DNA of 64,000 bases from Desulfofustis limnaeus (GTDB taxonomy: Bacteria > Desulfobacterota > Desulfobulbia > Desulfobulbales > Desulfocapsaceae). The stretch is from positions 2,366,501 through 2,430,500 of the forward strand of contig NZ_AP025516.1 of the NCBI RefSeq assembly GCF_023169885.1. The letters run 5' to 3'. The notes below the pieces were generated by a model. The model was not told where the DNA came from. It was given only the letters and a program-made list of their open reading frames with translations, and searched no databases. How positions within the stretch are numbered: the stretch's first letter is position 1; the number at the start of each line of letters is the position of its first letter. The position numbers and the translations under genes were made by a program. Shown one piece after another: positions 16,095 to 25,900 of this stretch.

Positions 16095-17738
16095 ATGGCA
16101 ATGCGCCTGCTCGCTCCCTTCCTCGGCTCCGCGAAAAACCGGTTTCTGCGCGGCCGGGCGATGCGCCTGAAGACAGCGGCATTGATCCTGCTCGGCCTGG
16201 CCATCGCCGCCGTCCTCTACCTGATCAGTTGGCGGACCGTCAGCTATTTCCAGGCCCAGAGCGAACTCGGCATCATCCTCAGTATGAAAATCTACCAAAT
16301 GGCTTGGATCACCATTTTTGCCATGCTCGTCTTCTCCTCCATGATCGCCGGCGTCTCGACCCTCTACCTCTCCCAGGACAACGAGATCGTGGTGGCGGCG
16401 CCGATCAGCTGGTCCGAGCTGTATCGATGCCGTCTGCTGACCACCTTCTTCAACACCTCCTGGATGGTGCTCATCTTCACCCTGCCCATCTTTGCCGCTT
16501 TCGGGGTGGTCTTCGCCGCCGGCCCAGCCTACTGGCCGTTGCTGCTGCTCCTGGTCCCGATAACCGCTGTGATCGCCAGCGGTTCGGCGATGATCCTGGT
16601 GGTCCTGTTGGTCTCGTGGTTCCCGGCCCGAAGGACCAAGGACATCATTTTTTATCTGACGCTTTGCTTCGGTATCCTGCTCTACCTCGTCTTTCGCCTG
16701 CTGCGGCCCGAAGACCTGGTCAATCCCGAGAAATACAGCCAATTCGTCGAGTACCTATCGGCGGTCTCCACCCCGGCCGGACCGTGGCTGCCGGCCGGAT
16801 GGACCGCCAACCTGCTGATCGGCTACCTGCTGGACCGGCAGATCGACTGGCTGCTCGTTGGCCTGTTGCTCACCACCCCGCTGGTTCTGTTGTTTCTCGG
16901 GGAATTCCTCATGGAAAAGCTGTTTGCCGGCGGTTTCTCCAAGGCCCAGGAATCGTTCGGCGGGTACCGCCGTTTTCGCCCGCCCCGCCTCCTTTCACTC
17001 CGCTCCTGGATATTCCGCAAGGAACTGCTTTCCTTCCTGCGGGATTCCCGCGAATGGTCCCAGTTCTTCATGATCGGGGCGCTGGTGGTGGTCTATCTCT
17101 ACAATTTCAAGGTGCTGCCGCTGGAATCCACCTTCGGCAGCACCTACGTGGCCAATCTCATCTCCTTCGGCAATATCGGCCTCACCGGATTCCTCGTCGC
17201 CGCCCTGGCGGCCCGTTTTGTCTTTCCGTGCATCGGCGCCGAGGGAGGCGCCTTCTACCTGATCCAGAGTTCACCGCTGTCGCCGGCTCGTTTCCTCTGG
17301 TATAAATATCTGTTCTACGTGGTGCCGTTCACCGGTCTGACGGTCGTGTTGATCGTCGTCTCCAACCACCTGCTGCAGATCGCCGGCCCCATGTGGTGGA
17401 TCTCGCTCTTTTCCGCCCTGCTCATCTGCTTCACGGTCGTGGCGCTGGCGCTTGGCTTCGGCGCAATCTTCGCCGATTACCATGCGGAAAACCGCACGGC
17501 CTCCCTGGGGATCGGCGCGATCTTCTATTTTTTCTGCGCCTCGGCCTACCTATTGGCCGTTTTATTGAGCGGCTATTCCCCCGCCTACCGATTGGTGCGG
17601 CGCTGGATATTCCATCGTGCCATGCCGTTGTTCGATGCCGTGGTGGTAGGCGGGTGGGTAATCGGTGTTACAGCATTGTCGGTATTGGTTGGACTGGTGA
17701 TTATCAGGCGGGGTATTGCCGCGTTACAGCCACGTTAA
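16095..17738 (+). CDS. ABC transporter permease (ABC-2-like, large)
   Basis: 547 residues with about ten or more hydrophobic segments spread over the whole length, separated by a soluble loop around 270-320. It begins just after AGAGGAAG, a good ribosome site, and belongs with the preceding ATPase as a two-component transporter. The size and the paired six-plus-six helix pattern suggest a fused permease of the type annotated as putative ABC exporter, rather than a simple six-helix ABC-2 subunit. The last codons and the stop sit inside a 10-bp inverted repeat (17709-17718 with 17756-17765). Substrate unknown; export is inferred from the ATPase class. Confidence 0.82.
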   Translation: MAMRLLAPFLGSAKNRFLRGRAMRLKTAALILLGLAIAAVLYLISWRTVSYFQAQSELGIILSMKIYQMAWITIFAMLVFSSMIAGVSTLYLSQDNEIVVAAPISWSELYRCRLLTTFFNTSWMVLIFTLPIFAAFGVVFAAGPAYWPLLLLLVPITAVIASGSAMILVVLLVSWFPARRTKDIIFYLTLCFGILLYLVFRLLRPEDLVNPEKYSQFVEYLSAVSTPAGPWLPAGWTANLLIGYLLDRQIDWLLVGLLLTTPLVLLFLGEFLMEKLFAGGFSKAQESFGGYRRFRPPRLLSLRSWIFRKELLSFLRDSREWSQFFMIGALVVVYLYNFKVLPLESTFGSTYVANLISFGNIGLTGFLVAALAARFVFPCIGAEGGAFYLIQSSPLSPARFLWYKYLFYVVPFTGLTVVLIVVSNHLLQIAGPMWWISLFSALLICFTVVALALGFGAIFADYHAENRTASLGIGAIFYFFCASAYLLAVLLSGYSPAYRLVRRWIFHRAMPLFDAVVVGGWVIGVTALSVLVGLVIIRRGIAALQPR

Positions 17739-17765
17739 GGGCTGCCGACTATCGACAATACCCCG
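17709..17765. other. Inverted repeat across the convergent ends of the ABC permease gene and fabL
   Basis: CGGGGTATTG (17709-17718) pairs perfectly with CAATACCCCG (17756-17765). The 37-bp loop includes the permease stop codon. There is no T-run, so a simple intrinsic terminator is not shown, but the site lies just where transcription from both sides should end. Confidence 0.45.
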
Positions 17766-17773
17766 AGCGTGGT

Positions 17774-18526
17774 TCATCCGCGGATGGCGTAGCCACCGTC
17801 CACGGTGATCACCTGGCCCTGGACCATATCGGCCAGGTTGCTGCAAAGAAACAGCGCCACGTCAGCCACATCTTCGGGTGTGGTCAGACGGCCAAGCGGC
17901 GTGCGCTGCAGCGCGGTGCCCAGGATCTCGTCGCGATTGGGGAATTTCTTCAGGGCATCGGTATCCACGGCGCCGGCACTGACGGTGTTGATGCGGATAC
18001 CGCGCGGACCCAGTTCCACCGCCAGATGGCGTACCAGCGATTCGAGTGCCGCCTTGGAAGCACCGACAGTGGTGTAGTTCTCGATGGCGCGTACCGAACC
18101 GAGACTTGATACGGCAATGATTCGGGCACCACCGCCCATCAGCGGCAACCCCTGCTGGACGAGGGTGAGCAGGGCCCGGGCGTTGATGTCCATGGCCCAG
18201 TTCCAGTGCCTCTCGGTCAGCTCCAGGGCCGGTTTGAGCACACCCGAGGCGGCATTGCTCACCAGCACATCGAGGCTGCCGAACTCGGTGGAGATGACGG
18301 CAAACATCGCCTCCACATCCTCCTGCTTGGCAACGTTGGCTTTGATGATCAGGCAGCGTCGCCCCAGCGCCTCCACCGCCGTGGCGGTATCTTGGGCATC
18401 CTGGCGGTGCCGCACATAATTGACGATGATATCCATGCCGTGTTCGGCCAGTCGGATGGCAATCGCTCGACCAATGCCTCGCGACCCTCCGGTGATCAGG
18501 GCAACTCGCCCGGTCAAATGAAACAT
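17774..18526 (-). CDS. fabL: Enoyl-ACP reductase, FabL type (short-chain dehydrogenase)
   Basis: FabL reduces trans-2-enoyl-ACP with NADPH in the last step of fatty acid elongation and is insensitive or weakly sensitive to triclosan. The 250-residue Rossmann protein has GGSRGIGRA near the N-terminus, NNA-like SNAASGVLKPALEL, and the catalytic YTTVGASKAALESL. Blocks closely similar to my memory of Bacillus FabL are NAASGVL, SLGSVRAIENYTTVG, DTDALKKFPNRDE and VDGG near the end. These separate it from FabG. The ribosome site GAGGAG precedes the ATG. An upstream DUF362 gene lies about 100 bp away on the same strand. If the FabL call is wrong, it would be a FabG-like SDR. Confidence 0.85.
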   Translation of the reverse strand: MFHLTGRVALITGGSRGIGRAIAIRLAEHGMDIIVNYVRHRQDAQDTATAVEALGRRCLIIKANVAKQEDVEAMFAVISTEFGSLDVLVSNAASGVLKPALELTERHWNWAMDINARALLTLVQQGLPLMGGGARIIAVSSLGSVRAIENYTTVGASKAALESLVRHLAVELGPRGIRINTVSAGAVDTDALKKFPNRDEILGTALQRTPLGRLTTPEDVADVALFLCSNLADMVQGQVITVDGGYAIRG

Positions 18527-18628
18527 ATACGCACGCTCCTCTTGGTTTTCTTGGTATGAAAGTCAGACGTCCCAGACTGGTCGGTTTTGCCGATGGCAGC
18601 GTCGTCAGTGTCCGGCTCGCCCCCTTGT

Positions 18629-19561
18629 TCAACGGCTCAATCTGCCGGCCACACGCCGGGCGGTGTTGACCGCAAAACGCAGTGGGTTGAAGGGAACCGG
18701 GGCGAGCCGGTCGGGGGCGATAAAACCCGAACCGTGCAAGCTGTCCGGCTGTTCCAACGGAAACCGCAGGGACGACGGAGTCGAGCCGATCATGCGGCGG
18801 CGGCGCGCGGCCACGCAGATGGGGCAGCGTGCCGCATCCAGTTCCAGGGCCTCGATCAATCCGAAATCGATGGCCTGTTGCACCCGGCCGGCGGCGAGAC
18901 AGCCAAAGAAGAGCGGTTCCCCCCGCGCCGGGCCGGCTCGGTGCATCACCTGAATGCCGTCCACAAAGGCCACATGCTCGGGCAGCACCGCCAGCAGGTC
19001 GAGCATCAGATCGGCAAACCGCTGATGGCTCAGGCCGTTGGTCATGTGCGCAAGCGCCTTGCGCATGCCGCAGACCAGGCCGAACAGGTTCTTCACCGCC
19101 AGGGTCACATACATCTGCGAATGGGCCTTGATTTTCGGGAGATTGACCAGCAGATCACAAGCCAGCGCCTCTTCGGCCACGGCGATGGTAACCCCGTGCG
19201 CCAACCGCAGCGGCCGCGGCGTGACAAATTCGACGACCCGCAGATCAAGACCGGCCAGGAGTGCCATAATGCCCTGGCGCTGCAGGACCTGGGCGGCACT
19301 GCCGAAGGCCGGCGAGTCGCCGATCCGTAACCGGGCCCCTCGATCGATGAACCACTCTGCCACCGCCCTGAGGAACTGTCCGTCGGTACACGCCAACGGC
19401 GGGGCCCACCCGCTGACCAGGTTGGGCTTCAACAGGACGGTGCGACCGGCCAAGCAGGCCGGCACCCCCAGTTCGCCGGCAAACCGGTCGAACTGCTCGT
19501 GGAGCCGGCGAACCTGATAATCGGGACAGCGGCTGAGCAGCACGGGCACCGCTTCGCTCAT
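18629..19561 (-). CDS. DUF362 domain protein
   Basis: 310 residues. The DUF362 pattern is visible: VLLKPNLVSG near the N-terminus, RIGDSPAFGSA, LVNLPKIKAHSQMYVTLAVKNLFGL in the middle, and VDGIQVMHRAGPARGEP. Many members carry an added ferredoxin domain, which is absent here. Four cysteines in the last third include CPIC, but they do not form a 4Fe-4S ferredoxin motif. ATG at 19561 has AGGA 11 bp upstream; an earlier in-frame start at 19594 lacks this. It lies between serA and fabL on the same strand, with a 7-bp stem (19586-19592 with 19609-19615) before it. The biochemical role of the family is poorly defined. Confidence 0.85.
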   Translation of the reverse strand: MSEAVPVLLSRCPDYQVRRLHEQFDRFAGELGVPACLAGRTVLLKPNLVSGWAPPLACTDGQFLRAVAEWFIDRGARLRIGDSPAFGSAAQVLQRQGIMALLAGLDLRVVEFVTPRPLRLAHGVTIAVAEEALACDLLVNLPKIKAHSQMYVTLAVKNLFGLVCGMRKALAHMTNGLSHQRFADLMLDLLAVLPEHVAFVDGIQVMHRAGPARGEPLFFGCLAAGRVQQAIDFGLIEALELDAARCPICVAARRRRMIGSTPSSLRFPLEQPDSLHGSGFIAPDRLAPVPFNPLRFAVNTARRVAGRLSR

Positions 19562-19626
19562 GACGGCGTTCCTGCCTTTCCGTGCGGTGCCCACAGTCGG
19601 CGACGACGGGGCACCATCTGGTTCAA

Positions 19627-20823
19627 TCAGCCGATGGGCTCGTTCTTGAAGGTGATCGTCCGAGTGCGAATGACGTTGTCATTGACGCGAATCTCGTCGA
19701 TCACCCCGTCATCAACAGCAGCCTCCATGTCGATGATGTTGTAACCGATGGTGCCGTTGGACTCGTTTTTGAACGAGGCGATGTTGATGCCGTGGCCCCC
19801 GAGCACGTTGGAGATGAAAGCAATCATGCCGGGGACGTCACGGTTGATGACGATCAACCGGGTCTTCACCTGATCGGCTGGGATCGTCTCGATGTTCGGG
19901 AAGTTGACGCTGTTGGTAATGTTGCCGTAACTGAGGTAGTTGACCAGTTCCCGAACCGCCATCAACGAACAGTTTTCTTCCGATTCCGTCGTCGAGGCGC
20001 CGAGATGAGGCGTGAGCAACACCTTTTCGTGGCCGATCAATTTTTCGTTGGGAAAGTCACAGATATAGCCGACCAGCTGACCGCTTTCCAAGGCCTCCAG
20101 CACGGCGTCCACATCGACAATGGGACCACGGGCGTAATTGACCAGCAGCGCACCAGGTTTCATGCGGGCGATAAATTCCCGATTGACCATCCCCCGGGTC
20201 TTGTCAATCAGCGGCACATGGAGGCTGACGATATCGGCATCACCGATGGCATCGGTCAGGGTCGGGGCGATCGTCACCTCAGGCAGCAGCATGTGGATAT
20301 TAGCCATGACCGGTTTCGGATCGAACCCCTTGACCCGCATATAGCGGTGTGCACCGCCATTGGCCAGCCGCACGCCGATCTGACCGAGGCCGATGACGGC
20401 GAGCGTCTTGCCGGCAATCTCGACACCGCGAAAGGCTGCCTTGCGCCGTTCCACCTCCTTGCCCACCTTGTCGGCCTCCAATTCCCGTAACGACTCGCAG
20501 AAGGAGATCCCCTTGTAAATGTTGCGCTGCCACACCCCGATCATCGGGAACACCAGGTCGACCACGGCGTTGGCGTTGGCCCCCGGCGTATTGAACACGC
20601 AGATACCGCGCTCGGTGGCCTTGTCCACCGTGATCGTGTTCACCCCGGCCCCGGCCCGCGCCACCGCGAGCAATGAAGGATAGGCGTCGGTATCGACCGG
20701 CGAGCTGCGCACGAGGATACCATGGGGATCGGTTTCCTCCTCGCTGATGGTGAATTGTTTGGACAGCTGAGCCAGCCCTTTGCGGGCGATGCTGTTGAGC
20801 TTTTTGAGACGATAGGTGGTCAC
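19627..20823 (-). CDS. serA: D-3-phosphoglycerate dehydrogenase
   Basis: The enzyme oxidises 3-phosphoglycerate to 3-phosphohydroxypyruvate, the first step of serine synthesis. The 398-residue protein has the NAD-binding AVIGLGQIGVRLANG (about 147-161). Catalytic residues are Arg in NYARGPIVDVDAV, Glu in the following segment and His in LTPHLGASTTESEENC. A C-terminal ACT domain (about 325-395, IVINRDVPGMIAFISNVLG) is the usual serine-binding regulatory module. The start is GTG at 20823, supported by AAGGAG about 8 bp upstream. A 133-bp palindromic repeat begins 35 bp upstream of the start. serC is not adjacent. Confidence 0.95.
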   Translation of the reverse strand: MTTYRLKKLNSIARKGLAQLSKQFTISEEETDPHGILVRSSPVDTDAYPSLLAVARAGAGVNTITVDKATERGICVFNTPGANANAVVDLVFPMIGVWQRNIYKGISFCESLRELEADKVGKEVERRKAAFRGVEIAGKTLAVIGLGQIGVRLANGGAHRYMRVKGFDPKPVMANIHMLLPEVTIAPTLTDAIGDADIVSLHVPLIDKTRGMVNREFIARMKPGALLVNYARGPIVDVDAVLEALESGQLVGYICDFPNEKLIGHEKVLLTPHLGASTTESEENCSLMAVRELVNYLSYGNITNSVNFPNIETIPADQVKTRLIVINRDVPGMIAFISNVLGGHGINIASFKNESNGTIGYNIIDMEAAVDDGVIDEIRVNDNVIRTRTITFKNEPIG

Positions 20824-20857
20824 GACAGACTCCTTGATTGGTTATGACATGAGGGGG

Positions 20858-20990
20858 CCTTGAAAAATTCGAAATTTCGTTCAAGATCGAGGCGCGCAAG
20901 AGAATTTTACCGCAGGCATATACATGATATTCCAAGAATAAAATTCGAGTGCGCAACGATGAGATTGGACGAAATGGCAATTTTTCAAGG
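20858..20990 (-). repeat. 133-bp imperfect palindromic repeat element, copy 1
   Basis: The ends are perfect 12-bp inverted repeats: CCTTGAAAAATT (20858-20869) and AATTTTTCAAGG (20979-20990). Inside, GAATTTTA (20902-20909) pairs with TAAAATTC (20939-20946), and the centre is near-palindromic around ATATACATGATAT. The reverse complement matches a second copy at 41949-42081 over the full 133 bp, with roughly 15 mismatches by eye. It has no coding potential. It resembles a miniature inverted-repeat element or a structured intergenic repeat. No target-site duplication was identified. Confidence 0.9.
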
Positions 20991-21050
20991 TTCCCACGAG
21001 TTCCGGATACCCTTACTGTGAGCCGTACTATATAGAAACCGGCCCGAAGT

Positions 21051-22742
21051 TCAATCAGATAATGCCAACACTACCGTTTTCACGTGGCGCTGCACGGTGT
21101 CCTCGCGCTGTGCCGTGAAACAGAGCACCGCCATCGCGGCGGTGTTGCCATAACCGAGCACTGCCAAGGTCTGGGGCTGAAACCGGTAGAAGACGTGTTT
21201 ACGAATGAAGTGATTACGGCCCTGCTCGTCAAACAGGCCGGCCACGTGGCCCGGCAGCGTCCGGTACACCTGGTCACGCAGCTCCGTAAAGCTCGACTCA
21301 CTTTGCTGCAGGGACTCAGGCAGGAACCGATGACCGCAGCGCAGCCAATCATAGATCAGCAGCTCCCGGCACAAAGGGTAATCAGCCCGGCCGGCCACAT
21401 GACACGTGAGCAGGCCGCACAGCGTTTCCTGAGTGGCCGCCTTGAAATAATAACCCTGTTCGAGAAACAACCTGCTCAAGCCGCTGAAGAACAAGGCCAG
21501 GTCCTCGCCGGAGCGGACCAGATAACGCCAGAGTGAGACGAAAAAGCGATTATTGACGCATGATTCCAGACACTCGCCGAGCCGGTACAGATCGCGTAAA
21601 ACCTCCGGCTCCAGCCAACGGGTAGCCAGCACCGGATAAGGCGGCCGACGGCTCCAGCGGTACGCGTAGGCCTCGGCCTGTCGGGCCAACTCGGTATCGG
21701 GCAGCACCTTCAGCAAGCCCATTTGCAGATAATGGGGCTCCATGGCCAGGGCCTCATTCACTGACCGGGAAAACGTCGCAGCGGTTTCAAACGGCAGTCC
21801 GAGGATCAGGTCCAGATGCAGATGGATGGTCTCCAGGCGCCGCAGCCGCTTGACGTTTTCCGCCGCCTGGCGAAGATCCACCTCTCTTTTGATGGCCGCC
21901 AGTGTCTCCGGATTGGTCGACTGCAGCCCAATCTCGAACTGGAACCGACCGGGCGGCACCGTTTCCAGGAAGGCAAACAACTCCTCGGTGAACCGGTCGG
22001 GAGCCAGCTCGAAATGAAAAAGCGTTTCTCTCCCCAGTTCGACACACATCCGCCAGATGGCCAGCGCCCGCTGCGGCACGTCGTTGAAGGTTCGATCGAC
22101 AAAGCGAACGGACTTCGGCCGATGGACGAGAATCGCCGCCAATTCCTCTCGTACCTGGAGCAGGTCCTTGTGATACAACCCGCGCTCCACCGAGGAGAGG
22201 CAATAGGTACAGGCAAACGGGCAGCCGCGCGACGACTCGTAATAGACGGCCCGATCGCGCAGAGCGGAGCTGAAATCCCCCGGCCGATAGGGTGATGCCA
22301 CGGTGAGACCGGCCGCTTGGAAGGATGGCGCCTGATAGCTCTTGGCTAGTTTTTTCTCACGCAGATCCCGATAGAACGCCGGCCCAGCGGTCTCGATGGC
22401 GCCACTGAAGACACTGACCCGGGGCGAATCGGCAAACCGGGAACCGACCACCGCCGCCTGCGGCCCACCGACCACGATCATCGGGCCAGCGGACAACTGC
22501 AACAGATCTTCGATCAACCGCTCGACGAGGTCGCTGTTCCAGATGGCGGCCGAAAAAAACAGATAATCCGCAGCCTCGTCGGTCAGCTGCTGGAACAGCG
22601 CATAGACCGGGTCATTGATGGTGCATTGCAGGATGCGGACGGTGCTGCCGGGCAGGTTGGCCTCGATCTCCCGACGCAGATAAAACAGGGCTAGACAAGA
22701 ATGGGTAAAACGGGCGTTGATGCCCACCGCCAGGATCTTCAC
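21051..22742 (-). CDS. B12-binding-domain radical SAM protein (DUF4080-like)
   Basis: The 563-residue protein starts with a cobalamin-binding-like Rossmann domain (MKILAVGIN, then IVVGGPQAAV). It is followed by a radical SAM domain with the 4Fe-4S motif CPFACTYC (CX3CX2C, about 185-192) and a C-terminal region of about 180 residues typical of DUF4080. The usual B12 DxHxxG motif is not evident, so cobalamin may not bind. The GTG at 22742 (or 22745) is chosen because GGGAGG lies 4-7 bp upstream; the open frame reaches 22769. It stands alone between serA and the divergent peptidase gene. The reaction is unknown; methyl transfer or another radical chemistry is possible. Confidence 0.82.
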   Translation of the reverse strand: MKILAVGINARFTHSCLALFYLRREIEANLPGSTVRILQCTINDPVYALFQQLTDEAADYLFFSAAIWNSDLVERLIEDLLQLSAGPMIVVGGPQAAVVGSRFADSPRVSVFSGAIETAGPAFYRDLREKKLAKSYQAPSFQAAGLTVASPYRPGDFSSALRDRAVYYESSRGCPFACTYCLSSVERGLYHKDLLQVREELAAILVHRPKSVRFVDRTFNDVPQRALAIWRMCVELGRETLFHFELAPDRFTEELFAFLETVPPGRFQFEIGLQSTNPETLAAIKREVDLRQAAENVKRLRRLETIHLHLDLILGLPFETAATFSRSVNEALAMEPHYLQMGLLKVLPDTELARQAEAYAYRWSRRPPYPVLATRWLEPEVLRDLYRLGECLESCVNNRFFVSLWRYLVRSGEDLALFFSGLSRLFLEQGYYFKAATQETLCGLLTCHVAGRADYPLCRELLIYDWLRCGHRFLPESLQQSESSFTELRDQVYRTLPGHVAGLFDEQGRNHFIRKHVFYRFQPQTLAVLGYGNTAAMAVLCFTAQREDTVQRHVKTVVLALSD

Positions 22743-22931
22743 CACGAGTCCTCCCAGCCACCTCGGCACGTCCGGTTTTTATGGCGTTCGGAGCCATGCT
22801 GGTTATTAGTATCGTAGACACCCGCAACGCTGCCCGACCGGTTCTCAGTTCGCCCGACCGAGGCGCTGCGTCGACGTCCCGATACCGACGGCAGCATAAG
22901 ACAACAACGCACATCTGTTCCAGAGTTTCCC

Positions 22932-25900
22932 ATGAGCCGAGGTTCTACCATATTTCCAGCATCCCTGGCAATCGCCCTCTTGTCCCTCTTCCTGCTGCAA
23001 CCGTCCACCCCCCACGCGGCGGCAGCTCCCCACTCACCCCACGTGGAGTTGGCCGTCTCTTTTGAACCGGGACAAAATCTGCTACGCGGAACGGCGAAGA
23101 TCACCATACCGGCAGGCACCGATCTGGCGGTGCAGCTGGACGATCTGCGAGTGACCGCCGCCCTGCTCAGCCGACCGGGCCGGGAAAACCGGCCGCTGCT
23201 CATCGGCACGGCGCGAACCGTCCCCCTGCAAGCAGCCGGCGAACAACAGATACTGCTTCTCTCCTACGAAAAAGTGGTGGTGAACAGCGCCGTGGACACC
23301 ATTGACGACCTGGCGATCATCCTCACCTCGGCATGGCATCCGCGCCCTGACCGGCCGTCCATCTTCTCCCTCGCCGCCCGGCTGCCGCACGGGTTTACCG
23401 CCGTCAGCGAGTCGGATGGCCCGGCCGAAGCGGACGACGATGGTTGGGTCAGGTTTGCTTTCTCCCACCCGGTGCGCTCACTGCATCTGGCCGCGGCACC
23501 CTACCAGCGCACGGGCCGCGCAGTCCGGCCGGGCCTCACCGTCTCTACCTACTTCCTGCCGGGACAGGTAGACCTGGCCGATGCTTATCTGGAATCGGCC
23601 GTCGGCTACCTCAAGCGCTATGAAGCCCTGATCGGCCCCTTTCCCTACCAACAGTACGCCATCGTCGAAAATCCAAAGCCCACCGGGATCGGTCTGCCGA
23701 CCTTCACCCTGCTAGGCAGCCAGGTGATCAGGCTGCCGTTCATCCGCCACACCTCACTGGGCCACGAGATCCTGCATTCCTGGTTCGGCAACAGCATCGA
23801 GGTGGCGGCCGGTTCGGGCAACTGGGCCGAGGGCTTGACCACCTACCTGGCCGACCTGGCCTATCGCGAAGAGGCCGGCGAAGGGGCGCTGGCGCGCAAG
23901 GAGGCGCTGCTTACCTACCAGAACTACGTCAAACCGTCGACCCCACCGCTGCGGTCCTTCATCGGCGCCGGCCATGATCGGCTAGACAACCGGGACCAGC
24001 GCGCCGTCGGCTATACCCGGGCGGCATTGCTCTTTCACGAGTTGCGCATCCGCCTCGGCACCGACCCGTTTACGGCGGGCATCCGCCGGTTCTATGGAGC
24101 GTTTCGCGGCCAAGCCGCCTCCTGGGACGACCTGGAACGAATTTTTTCCGAATCGTCGGGACAGTCCCTGCATCGCTTCTTTGTCGAACGGCTGGAGCGC
24201 AACGACCTCCCCGAACTGAGCGTCAAGGAGGTCGCCACCCGGGAACTGGCCGACACTACCGAACTGAGCTTCACCATCGTCCAGCACCAGCCCGAGCCCT
24301 ACCAGTTGCTGGTTCCGGTAACGATCGAGACCGGGGGTGCAACGCTCACCGAATACCACCTGGTGGAGGATGCGGAAGCGACGCTCACCATCCGTCTGAG
24401 CTCGCCGCCGCTCTTGTTTACCATCGACCCGGAATACCACCTGGCCCGCGTCCTTTCTCCTGCAGAGCGGTGGCCGGCCTGGTCGCAGGTCATGGGTTCC
24501 GATCGAGTGCTGATGATACGCGGCGGCGGAGCGGGGAGTGACAACTACGGTCCTCTGGTCGACCTGGCCGAACGACTCTCCTGGCCGGTGGTCGAACGGG
24601 AAACGACCGATGATTCTGCTCTAGCCGGCAAGGATCTGGTCATCCTGGGCGCTGACAACCTCCTGGTGCGCGGCCTGTTCGGCCCACCGGACCTGCCGGA
24701 TGACGGGATGACAATGCAGCTCCGAATGCACCCGCTGTACCCGGAACGGATCGTGGCCCTGGTGTCGTCAAGCAGCGCCGAGGAGGCCAGAGCGGTGGTC
24801 AATCGCCTCAGCCATTACGGTAAGGAATCGTATCTGCATTTCCGCCAGGGCCGGCTGATCGAGCGCAGCAGCGAAGCGAGTGCCGACGGCATCAGGACCA
24901 TACTCGTGGAACGTCCCGCCGGCCTGCAGCTGGCACAACTGAACAATTTCGAGCACCTGGTGGACCAGCTCAGCGACCACCGGGTGATCTACATCGGCGA
25001 GACCCATACCTCGCGGGCCGATCATCTGCTGCAGGCGCTGCTCATCGAGGCGCTGCATCGACGCAAGCCGAAGCTGGCCATCGGCATGGAGATGTTTCCC
25101 GTCTCCAGCCAGGCGGCACTGGATCGCTACATCTTTGACCCCGGCTGGAGCGAAGCCGCTTTTCTCAAAGAATCGCGATACCACCAAGTCTGGGGGTACG
25201 ACTACCGGTTGTTTCGCCCCATCTTCGCCCTGGCTCGCTCTCTTCGGATCCCGGTGATCGGTCTCAACGTGGAGCGGCAGATCGTCAGCTCAATCTATTC
25301 CTCGGGCGGCATCGCGGCACTGCCGGAGGAGCAGCGGGCGACACTGCCCGTCGACCGTGCCCTCGATCTGCCCGGCTACCGGGAGCGGCTCGACGCCGTA
25401 CACCGACAGCACGCCGGCAACCGTGAAGCCGGACGCTCGCTGCAAAGCTTCATGGAGGCCCAGGTGATCTGGGACGAGGGGATGGCCGAGACCGCCGCCC
25501 GCTACCTGGCAGCCAACCCCGACACCACCCTGGTCATCCTGACCGGTACCCAACATGCCCGGCGGGACTCCGGTATCCCGCCGCGACTGGCCCGGCGGTT
25601 GCCGGTTAGCCAGACCACGGTGGCCAATCTGGCCGGGCAGTCTGCAGCCGAGTTGCAGGCCACCGTCGATTATCTGTTTTTCCTGGAAAGCGAGGATCTT
25701 CCCGAAACCGGCAAGATCGGCGCCACGCTCCAGGAGGAGCCGAACCAGCCAGGTTTGACGGTTGTCGCTCTCGACCCGCGCTCCCGCGCCGGCGAGGCGG
25801 GACTGGAGGAAGGCGACCGGCTGGTCGCCATCGACGGTGCGCCGCTGGCGGAGATGACCGACGTGCGCATCGCCATGCTCGACAAACGTCCCGGAGAGAT

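Noticed and set aside
15708-16742. 344-codon minus-strand open frame
   Set aside because: It overlaps the ABC ATPase and permease genes, both with complete motifs, and shows the same shadow composition.
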